64,000 nt of DNA, from positions 35,372 to 99,371 of the forward strand of contig DOEC01000029.1 of the NCBI GenBank assembly GCA_003524085.1. Reading direction: 5' to 3'. This DNA comes from Bacillota bacterium. GTDB lineage: Bacteria; Bacillota_I; Bacilli_A; RF39; UBA660. Of the stretch, positions 8,384 through 14,720 are shown piece by piece. Numbering within the stretch: the stretch's first letter is position 1; each line of letters begins with the position of its first letter. A program made the position numbers and the translations under genes. Below the pieces are notes generated by a model. That model was not told the origin of the DNA and did no database searches. It saw only the letters and a list, made by a program, of their open reading frames with translations.

Positions 8384-8908
8384 GTGAAGAAGAATAATTG
8401 GATAGTAAAGGCATTTTTGCTAACTTTTTTTATAGCGTTAATTTTTAATTTTGTATCGAATATAGTTGTAAATAAATTTAATAATATTATAGTTTTATCT
8501 GTTTTATGTTTACTGTTTGTTTTAATAGGGATATTATTTGATATTATTGGTACTGCGGTGTTATCTGCTAAAGAGGCTGTTTTTCATGCTAAGAGTTCTA
8601 AAAAGATTAGAGGTAGCAAGGAAGGCGTTTATTTAGTAAAGAATTCTAGTACTATTGCAAGTATTTGTAATGATGTAATAGGTGATATATGTGGTATTGT
8701 GAGTGGTTCAATTGCAGCTATGCTTGGAATTATAATTGCTAATAAATTTAATATTTCGTTAGTGTTTGTAACTCTTTTAGTAAGTTCTTTTATTTCATCA
8801 ATTACGGTTGGTGGAAAAGCAATTGGTAAAAGATATGCAATAAAAAATGCTGATAAAATTATATTTGTAGTTGCAAAAGTGTTAAATAGATTTAAATTTA
8901 AGAAATAG
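8384..8908 (+). CDS. oapA: OapA, OLE RNA-associated membrane protein
   Basis: OapA anchors OLE RNA at the membrane. The 174-residue protein has four predicted membrane helices (roughly 8-28, 34-56, 97-119 and 124-143) and a basic cytoplasmic stretch (HAKSSKKIRGSKEG) between the second and third. It contains FDIIGTAV and CNDVIGDICGI; the latter holds a DxxxD pair (D97 and D101), matching the functionally important DxxxD of characterised OapA as I recall it. Databases often label such proteins CorB-like. It starts with GTG at 8384 after AAAGGGAG, directly behind the RNA, so both are probably on one transcript. Confidence 0.88.
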   Translation: MKKNNWIVKAFLLTFFIALIFNFVSNIVVNKFNNIIVLSVLCLLFVLIGILFDIIGTAVLSAKEAVFHAKSSKKIRGSKEGVYLVKNSSTIASICNDVIGDICGIVSGSIAAMLGIIIANKFNISLVFVTLLVSSFISSITVGGKAIGKRYAIKNADKIIFVVAKVLNRFKFKK

Positions 8909-8951
8909 TATTTTTTATGAATATTATTTTTTTTATAGCATAAGATATTGT

Positions 8952-9851
8952 ATGAAAAAGTATATTTTAGTAATAATTATGTTGATAACTCTATATTTTG
9001 GTTATTCAAATAAGAAAGAAAATGAAGTAGTAATTAATCAAGAAGAAAAAATGAGTAATGTGGATAGTCTAATGGTTAATATGAGTAGTTTTAATGAAAA
9101 AGATATGCCTTTAAGTGAGTTTTTAGAAGGTGTAGTTTCATGTGAAATGCCAGCACTTTTTATGGAAGAAGCTTTGAAGTCCGGAGTAGTTGCAGCTAGA
9201 ACTTTTTACTTGTATAACTATACTAATAATGAAAATTATATTCCTACTAGTGGTGGACAATGTTATATGACTAAGGAAGAACTTAAAACTAAGTGGGGTA
9301 ATAAGTATGAAGAGTATTTAAGTAAGATAAAAAAAGTAGTCAAGGAGACTAAGAATGAAGTTATTGTTTATAATGATGAAGTAATTGAGGCTTTTTATTT
9401 TAGTATGAGTAATGGATATACAGAAGATGCGAGCAACGTTTTTAATATTTCAAAGCCTTATTTAGTAAGTGTTTCTTCTAGTTATGATAAAGATATTAAC
9501 AATAATTTTAAAGAATACTCAGTTGATTTAAGTAGATTTAAAAGTGTGCTTGGCTTAGAAGAAGAGTCTATAGTTATTAACAATATTATTAGAAATCAAA
9601 GTAATCGTATTTTAAAGATTTGTGTTAATTTAAAGTGTTATACAGGAGTAGAGTTTAGAAAACTTTTTGGACTTAGAAGTACAGACTTTGATGTAAATAT
9701 TGAAAATGATATGGTTAGTTTTGTTACAAGAGGGTATGGACATGGTGTAGGAATGAGTCAGTATGGCGCTAATGAAATGGCGAAGTTGGGTTATAATTAT
9801 AAAGAAATTTTAAAATATTATTATAAAGGTACTGAAATTATGTATAAATAA
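8952..9851 (+). CDS. spoIID: Stage II sporulation protein D, peptidoglycan lytic enzyme
   Basis: SpoIID cuts peptidoglycan glycan strands during forespore engulfment, working with SpoIIM and SpoIIP. The protein (299 residues) has an N-terminal membrane anchor (about 3-19), then a SpoIID domain starting EFLEGVVSCEMP with the conserved catalytic glutamate, the AARTF segment, a TSGGQCY loop and the closing GYGHGVGMSQYGA motif. No clear ribosome binding site precedes the ATG at 8952, which fits a gene with special control but is only a note. spoIIQ follows 38 bases later. Confidence 0.95.
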   Translation: MKKYILVIIMLITLYFGYSNKKENEVVINQEEKMSNVDSLMVNMSSFNEKDMPLSEFLEGVVSCEMPALFMEEALKSGVVAARTFYLYNYTNNENYIPTSGGQCYMTKEELKTKWGNKYEEYLSKIKKVVKETKNEVIVYNDEVIEAFYFSMSNGYTEDASNVFNISKPYLVSVSSSYDKDINNNFKEYSVDLSRFKSVLGLEEESIVINNIIRNQSNRILKICVNLKCYTGVEFRKLFGLRSTDFDVNIENDMVSFVTRGYGHGVGMSQYGANEMAKLGYNYKEILKYYYKGTEIMYK

Positions 9852-9889
9852 ATAATAATTGTTCACATTAACTAATGGGAGAGTGAACA

Positions 9890-10531
9890 ATGAAAAGTGT
9901 TAAAAAATTATTTGTACCTACTGTTTATTTAGTTGCAGTGTTATCTGTGGTTGGATGTGTTTTTCTTACTATATTTAGCATAAACAAGTATTTAACGGAA
10001 AGAGAGAGGTTTGATTATTCAATTAATGGTATTATTGATGGTAAAGTAAAACCTGTTCAAGGTGAAGAAGTGAAACCTCAAGTAAATTCTATTATTAAAC
10101 CTTATAGGGGAGAAGATGTAAGTATTGGAAGATATTTTTATGATTTTGAAGGAGAACAGGCAAGTCAGGAAAAGTCAATAATATTCTATGAAAATACTTA
10201 TATGCAAAACTCAGGAGTAGATTATGTAAGTGAGAAAGCATTTGATGTCGTAAGTGTTTTAGCGGGTAAAGTAGTAAGTGTTGATGTAGATGAGACTTTG
10301 GGAAATATCGTTAAGATAGAACATGATAAAGGAATTATTACAACATACCAAGGAATTGATAATGTCGCTTTAAAAGTTGGTGACAATGTAACACAAGGAA
10401 CAGTAGTAGGAACGAGTGGTAAATCGTTAGTAAATTCTAATTACACAACTTCACTTCATTTTGAAGTAAGTTATAAGGGTGAACTAGTAGACCCTGAAAA
10501 TTTTTATTCATTGAATATTGATGAGTTATAA
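9890..10531 (+). CDS. spoIIQ: SpoIIQ-like protein with degenerate LytM/M23 domain
   Basis: SpoIIQ is made in the forespore and forms the inter-membrane channel with SpoIIIAH. The protein has one N-terminal membrane helix (about 9-32), a linker, and a C-terminal M23-like domain (about 115-205: LAGKVVSVDVDETLGNIVKIEH, GDNVTQGTVVG). The zinc-binding motifs are damaged: HxxxD reads NSGVD and HxH reads SLHFEV, so it is probably not a peptidase, as in Bacillus subtilis SpoIIQ. A GGGAGAG ribosome binding site precedes the ATG. Adjacency to spoIID supports the call over a generic M23 protein. Confidence 0.85.
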   Translation: MKSVKKLFVPTVYLVAVLSVVGCVFLTIFSINKYLTERERFDYSINGIIDGKVKPVQGEEVKPQVNSIIKPYRGEDVSIGRYFYDFEGEQASQEKSIIFYENTYMQNSGVDYVSEKAFDVVSVLAGKVVSVDVDETLGNIVKIEHDKGIITTYQGIDNVALKVGDNVTQGTVVGTSGKSLVNSNYTTSLHFEVSYKGELVDPENFYSLNIDEL

Positions 10532-10560
10532 TCAACTTTATTAAAAAAGTTGATTTTTTT
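10530..10560 (+). terminator. Terminator after spoIIQ
   Basis: ATCAACTTT (10531-10539) pairs with AAAGTTGAT (10546-10554), with a short loop and a T run. Confidence 0.88.
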
Positions 10561-10675
10561 GTTGAAAAAAGAAGTTTTTTGGAGAAATTTTTAAAAAAGA
10601 CTTTATTATTTTAAAAAATGTGGTATGATGTATATATGTGATGTAAAAATATATTTGGTGGGGAGAGATGAGAAA

Positions 10676-11410
10676 ATGATAAATTTTGTTATTATGGAAG
10701 ATAATAAGAGACATTTAAGAATTACTAAGAAGTATATTAAAAAGTATATGGTTGGTAAGACATTTGAGTATGAAATTTATGGATTTTCAAAGATTAGTCC
10801 TAAGTTTACTGGCTTTGTAAAAAGGAATGTATTTAAGAATATATATATTTTAGATTATGATTTAGGGGTTGACTCACTTACTAATGGAGTAGATGCTGCT
10901 AGAATAATTCGTCAATATGACTGGACTAGTCCTATAATATTCTTAAGCGTTAATGGGAAAGAGGCGCTTGACGTGTTTAAATCAAGACTACAAATATTAG
11001 ATTTTGTTGATAAACAAGTAAATCCTGAACTAGAGTTGAGACAAATATTTAAGATTTGTTTCCAACAATTACAAATTAATGATACGTTGAAAATTAACAG
11101 AGCTGGTAAAACTTATTGTATTAATTGTAATGATATTCTATATATTTATAGAGATACAGTTGATAGAAAGAGTGTGGTTGTAACTGATAAAAACATAATC
11201 CCAATTAACTTACCGTTACATAAAGTTTATGGTTTACTGCCGTTTGAGTTCAGATATAGTCATAAGTCTTATATTCTGAATACTGATAGAGTGGAAGATT
11301 ATGACTGGGATGATTATTACGTTATATTTGATAATGGTAGTAGAGAACCATTGATATCTAGAACGCATAAAAAAGAATTAAATGAGATTATGGAGTTGAG
11401 GGATAAATGA
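10676..11410 (+). CDS. agrA: AgrA-like LytTR response regulator
   Basis: This is the response regulator of an agr quorum-sensing system. Residues 1-120 are a receiver domain with the acidic EDN near residue 9 and the phospho-acceptor aspartate near residue 60 (ILDYDLG). Residues about 140-240 are a LytTR DNA-binding domain (LKINRAGKTYCINCNDILYI, then FRYSHKSYILN). The ATG at 10676 follows GGGGAG at a suitable distance; earlier in-frame starts back to 10625 are less likely because they lie in the promoter region (TATGAT at 10624). It overlaps agrC by 4 bases. Regulator first and kinase second is the reverse of the Staphylococcus order. Confidence 0.9.
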   Translation: MINFVIMEDNKRHLRITKKYIKKYMVGKTFEYEIYGFSKISPKFTGFVKRNVFKNIYILDYDLGVDSLTNGVDAARIIRQYDWTSPIIFLSVNGKEALDVFKSRLQILDFVDKQVNPELELRQIFKICFQQLQINDTLKINRAGKTYCINCNDILYIYRDTVDRKSVVVTDKNIIPINLPLHKVYGLLPFEFRYSHKSYILNTDRVEDYDWDDYYVIFDNGSREPLISRTHKKELNEIMELRDK

Positions 11411-12705
11411 ATTTTGTAGGGTATGTGGCCTGTTATTTGGCAATATTATTGAATTCTTATGTATTGTTTTGGTGTTATTCTAAGACTGGTGTTGAAAGAA
11501 AGAGTAATAAGATTAAATGTGTAATTTCTTTGGTCATATTGTCTGCACTAGTATATTTAGTAAATGTTTACGATACAACAAGTATAAAATGGTTAGCAAT
11601 TTATTTACTTATGTGTATCATGTTTTATATAAATTATGATGAGGATATTGCTAATACTTTGACAAAAACATTTTTGATGTACGTAACTATGATTTTCTCA
11701 GATTTATTATCTTCTTTATTTTTAATGATTATATTAAAAGTATTTAAGTCAATTGATATTAATTCGTTAAGACCAGTTGCTACACTCTTGAATACTATAT
11801 TTATGTTTATGTTTTTTAAAATGAATTTTTTCACTAGAGTTTTTACTGATTTTACTAATAAGGTGGCAAAAAGATTAAATAATACTATTATAGGTTTTTC
11901 TCTGTTTGTTTTGTTCTTTTTTTGGTTAATTGAGTATTATCACGGTTATATTTTCACTTATGTTACATTAATTACTTCGGTGTTAATTATTTTGTTGTTA
12001 TTATTCTTATCTATTCAGGTCGTACTTCAATATTACAAAAATAAAAACATTGAAAATGAGAAACAACAATTACAAGTATTAATGCACGAATATGAAAGTG
12101 TTTTAAATCAAACTAGTGAGAATAGACATGAGATGTTAAATGATTTATTAATATTAAGAAGTATTTCTGATAAAAATTCTAGTGAGTTTACTAGAACTTT
12201 AGATGGTATTATAAGACAATATGATACTAAGAAATTTAAAAAATATACAAGCTTAGCAAAATTACCTACTGGTGTTAAAGGTATGATTTATTATAAAATC
12301 GCTTTTATTAACGAAAATGAAATTAATTTTGATACAGTTGTTAATGGTGTAGATTATGCTAAATTTGAAGCAATGGATAAAGACTTATATTACAAAGTTT
12401 GTAAAATTTTAGGAATACTTATGGATAATGCAATTGATGCGTGTGTAGATAGTGACAAAAAGAAGCTTGTTGTTTCTGTTTATACTGAAAATGAAGATTT
12501 ATGTGTTGAAATTGATAACAGCTATTCTGGAATAATAGATAAAGATGGAATTAAGAAAAAAGGCTATACTACTAAAGGTAAAAATCATGGTCATGGACTT
12601 ACTATTTTAAATAGAATAGTTGATGAAACAGAAGAATTAAATTTTGAACAAAGTATTAATGATAAAGATAAACTATTTACTTCTATATTAAAAATAAAAC
12701 TCTAG
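11407..12705 (+). CDS. agrC: AgrC-like sensor histidine kinase (HPK10 type)
   Basis: The kinase would sense the cyclic peptide made by AgrB/AgrD and phosphorylate AgrA. The first 210 residues contain about six membrane helices, typical of AgrC. A coiled segment leads to the histidine box ENRHEMLNDL with the phosphorylated histidine near residue 240. The HATPase part has LGILMDNAIDAC as N box near 337 and the glycine-rich GHGLTIL. No separate periplasmic domain is visible. The ATGA overlap with agrA implies translational coupling. Confidence 0.92.
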   Translation: MNFVGYVACYLAILLNSYVLFWCYSKTGVERKSNKIKCVISLVILSALVYLVNVYDTTSIKWLAIYLLMCIMFYINYDEDIANTLTKTFLMYVTMIFSDLLSSLFLMIILKVFKSIDINSLRPVATLLNTIFMFMFFKMNFFTRVFTDFTNKVAKRLNNTIIGFSLFVLFFFWLIEYYHGYIFTYVTLITSVLIILLLLFLSIQVVLQYYKNKNIENEKQQLQVLMHEYESVLNQTSENRHEMLNDLLILRSISDKNSSEFTRTLDGIIRQYDTKKFKKYTSLAKLPTGVKGMIYYKIAFINENEINFDTVVNGVDYAKFEAMDKDLYYKVCKILGILMDNAIDACVDSDKKKLVVSVYTENEDLCVEIDNSYSGIIDKDGIKKKGYTTKGKNHGHGLTILNRIVDETEELNFEQSINDKDKLFTSILKIKL

Positions 12706-12722
12706 ACAAAATCTAGAGTTTT
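12696..12722. terminator. Bidirectional terminator between agrC and agrD
   Basis: AAAACTCTAGA (12696-12706) and TCTAGAGTTTT (12712-12722) form a perfect 11-bp stem with a CAAAA loop. T runs follow on both strands, so it can end both the agrAC and the agrBD transcripts. Confidence 0.85.
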
Positions 12723-12741
12723 AAAACGATTACGATTATAA

Positions 12742-12861
12742 TTATTTAATTAGACTTTCTGGCATTTCTTCTTCGTTAAAGAAGCTGAAGAAACAAGCTC
12801 CTGAAGTAGTTTTACCAATAAGCCCACCTAACATACCTAATAAATTTGCAAATAATTTCAT
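12742..12861 (-). CDS. agrD: AgrD-like autoinducing peptide precursor
   Basis: This 39-residue reading frame encodes the precursor of a cyclic thiolactone signal. It has the AgrD three-part layout: an amphipathic N-terminal helix (MKLFANLLGMLGGLIG), a short core with a single cysteine (TTSGACFFSFF), and an acidic tail with the conserved proline (NEEEMPESLIK), comparable to DEVEVPKEL of Staphylococcus aureus. The ring would be formed from Cys23 plus the next four or five residues (CFFSF or CFFSFF); the exact cut cannot be fixed by reading. It starts 5 bases after the agrB stop, behind GGGAG. It is too short for most gene callers. Confidence 0.88.
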   Translation of the reverse strand: MKLFANLLGMLGGLIGKTTSGACFFSFFNEEEMPESLIK

Positions 12862-12865
12862 ATTA

Positions 12866-13468
12866 TCATTCTCCCTTCTTATAATATTTATAATTATTAT
12901 AACTTACTCCAAATATTTTGTAAGTTATGGGTAAGATAACAAATACCGCGATAAGTAGTGAAAATAGTATACAGTTTGATAAAGTATTGTTTCTTACAAT
13001 GAAGAACATCATTGTATATATGGTTCCGTTTATCAAGCTAATTGTTTTAAAAATGGTTCTTCTTTTTTTATTTATTAATGGTCGTTTCTTTGTGTCTGCA
13101 GGGGCAAAGAAGGCAAATAGTATTATTGAGGTAATTGCTAATGCTATTTTAACTTTGATATCTATATATAAGGTTTCACAAAGGTATGGAACTAGTAAGA
13201 ATATAATACTGCTACTTATCCAACAGTCTATACTTCTTTTAGCATGAACTCCATATACAGTTAGTCTTAATATAGTATAAAGTCCCATTAATATTAGAAG
13301 TGTTTTCAAATTTCCTAACAAATATGATATTCCAAATATAACAAGTGTCTTAGTAATATTTAAGTATAGGCTAGCTAATCCGTATCTTATTATTTCCAAT
13401 TGTTCCTTGTCATAGCTGTTATACCGTTTTATGTTATTCATTAAGGAATTGATTATAAGGCCTTTCAT
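12866..13468 (-). CDS. agrB: AgrB-like peptide-processing endopeptidase
   Basis: AgrB is a membrane cysteine protease that removes the C-terminal tail of AgrD and cyclises the peptide. The 200-residue protein has about six hydrophobic segments, and the catalytic pair in YGVHAKRSIDCW: His75 and Cys82, seven residues apart as in Staphylococcus (H77, C84). The ATG at 13468 follows GGAAGTG; the longer in-frame start at 13489 is rejected. It forms a two-gene operon with agrD and converges on agrAC. Confidence 0.92.
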   Translation of the reverse strand: MKGLIINSLMNNIKRYNSYDKEQLEIIRYGLASLYLNITKTLVIFGISYLLGNLKTLLILMGLYTILRLTVYGVHAKRSIDCWISSSIIFLLVPYLCETLYIDIKVKIALAITSIILFAFFAPADTKKRPLINKKRRTIFKTISLINGTIYTMMFFIVRNNTLSNCILFSLLIAVFVILPITYKIFGVSYNNYKYYKKGE

Positions 13469-13645
13469 ATTTATCACTTCCGAGAACATTATAAATCCTT
13501 TTTTTGCAATATTTTAGTTTTTGATAGTATTCTTTCATTTCTTTCATTTTTTATATAAAAAACGATATATTTGTTCACGTCAAAATACAGATGAAGCACG
13601 ATTTTGGACATTTTACGCAAAAATGCTGTTTTCTAAATTGAAATG

Positions 13646-13654
13646 TGGTATGAT
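13646..13654 (+). promoter_or_regulatory. Extended -10 promoter of the cold-shock gene
   Basis: TGG immediately followed by TATGAT gives an extended -10 with no clear -35. The same context, ATGTGGTATGATGTA, occurs before agrA (around 10617-10631). A leader of about 60 bases follows before the csp start. Confidence 0.5.
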
Positions 13655-13721
13655 GTAACTACAGCAAGTTAAAAGACATGTTGTGACGTGAAAATTTAGA
13701 GGAAGAGAGGTGTTAAGAGTT

Positions 13722-13949
13722 ATGAATACTAGAAAAGGTATAGTCAAGTGGTTCAATAATCAAAAAGGTTATGGATTTATTGACTCAGGTGCTGGTGTTG
13801 GAGAAGATGTATTTGTGCATTATTCGGCTATTGAACAAGATGGGTATAAGTCATTAAAAGAAGGCGATGTAGTAGAATTTACGTTAATTGATACATCAAA
13901 AGGAAAACAAGCAGTTCAAGTTAAAGAAGTTGAACTAACAAGGGTTTAA
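13722..13949 (+). CDS. Cold-shock domain protein (CspA/CspB family)
   Basis: A small single-stranded nucleic acid-binding protein that acts as an RNA chaperone. The 75-residue sequence has both RNA-binding motifs of the cold-shock fold: KGYGFID (RNP1) and VFVHYSAI (RNP2), with the N-terminal GIVKWFNNQ. It carries a short insertion (SGAGVGED) between the strands compared with compact Csp proteins. The ATG at 13722 is preferred over the GTG at 13710, which lies within the AGAGGTG ribosome binding site. It is probably monocistronic up to the terminator near 14060. Confidence 0.93.
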   Translation: MNTRKGIVKWFNNQKGYGFIDSGAGVGEDVFVHYSAIEQDGYKSLKEGDVVEFTLIDTSKGKQAVQVKEVELTRV

Positions 13950-14007
13950 AATATTAGGTGGCATTAAAGAAAGGAAAATAATCGACGATGACGTTTAGGC
14001 TAGTAAA

Positions 14008-14047
14008 TAGATTTTATACAGAAACTGAAGAAGTGTAAAATTATCTA
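14008..14047 (+). ncRNA. Structured intergenic RNA segment upstream of hpf
   Basis: Between csp and hpf is a 12-bp stem: TAGATTTTATAC (14008-14019) pairs with GTGTAAAA (14033-14040) and TCTA (14044-14047), allowing G-U pairs and a 3-base bulge. It is followed by a strong terminator before the hpf start region. The raiA motif RNA is known upstream of hpf/raiA genes in Firmicutes, so this 13950-14080 segment is a candidate for a small relative. A csp 3'-UTR structure is the simpler alternative. Confidence 0.35.
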
Positions 14048-14053
14048 GGGAAT

Positions 14054-14078
14054 GACTACAGAGTGTAGTTTTTTTCTT
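14054..14078 (+). terminator. Terminator between csp and hpf
   Basis: ACTACA-GAG-TGTAGT forms a tight hairpin (14055-14069) followed by a run of T. Confidence 0.85.
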
Positions 14079-14116
14079 TCTTTTGTGATAGAATATTAAT
14101 AGGGAGATGATGATTG

Positions 14117-14635
14117 ATGAAATATTTTATTAGAGGTGACAAATTAGCTGTAACTGATGCAATTAGGGATTATGCAATAAGTAAAATTGACAGAATGGAA
14201 AAGTATTTTGATAAACCTGAAGATGTAAGTGTTAAAGTGATTTTTAGTGTTAGAGGTAGAGAACAAAAAGTAGAAATTACTATAAATGGTATAAATTTTG
14301 ATTTAAGAAGTGAAGTATCACATAGTGATATGTATGCGGCAATTGATTTAGCTGTTGATAAATTAGAACAACAAATGAGAAAGTTTAAGAGTAAACTTAT
14401 GAGTAAAGAAAGAGTAGAAATTGTTTATGATGAAGATATTATAGATGATGATGTTTTAGAAGATGTTGTTAAAAGAAAGAAAGTTTATTTAAAACCGATG
14501 GATGAAGAAGAAGCAATTATGCAGATGGAACTTCTAGGGCATACATTCTTTGTGTTTAAAGATATTAAAACAGAAAAAGTAAATGTTCTATATAAGAGAC
14601 TTGATGGAGCATATGGAGTTATTGAAACTAATTAA
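14117..14635 (+). CDS. hpf: Ribosome hibernation promoting factor, long form
   Basis: Long HPF dimerises 70S ribosomes into inactive 100S particles in slow growth. Residues 1-100 are the HPF/YfiA domain (FIRGDKLAVTDAIRDYAISKI, then SDMYAAIDLAVDKLEQQMRKFK). Residues about 115-172 are the C-terminal dimerisation domain (KRKKVYLKPMDEEEAIMQMELLGHTFFVF). Length is normal at 172. The ATG at 14117 follows GGGAG; a TTG one codon earlier is rejected. secA follows, as in many Bacillota. Confidence 0.95.
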   Translation: MKYFIRGDKLAVTDAIRDYAISKIDRMEKYFDKPEDVSVKVIFSVRGREQKVEITINGINFDLRSEVSHSDMYAAIDLAVDKLEQQMRKFKSKLMSKERVEIVYDEDIIDDDVLEDVVKRKKVYLKPMDEEEAIMQMELLGHTFFVFKDIKTEKVNVLYKRLDGAYGVIETN

Positions 14636-14720
14636 TAACTCTTTTTTTCTGTGTAATTTTTGTGAAAAGACTTTTATTATCAGGTTAAATTTGGTAAAAT
14701 AGATGATGGACGGTGATAAT

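Noticed and set aside
12927..13247. Plus-strand frame across agrB
   Set aside because: It is antisense to agrB, whose catalytic residues and neighbour agrD are clear.
13574..13692. parS-like or other origin site (TTCACGTCA at 13574 and its complement TGACGTGAA at 13684)
   Set aside because: Only part of the parS consensus matches and the two 9-mers are 100 bases apart; likely chance in a leader region.
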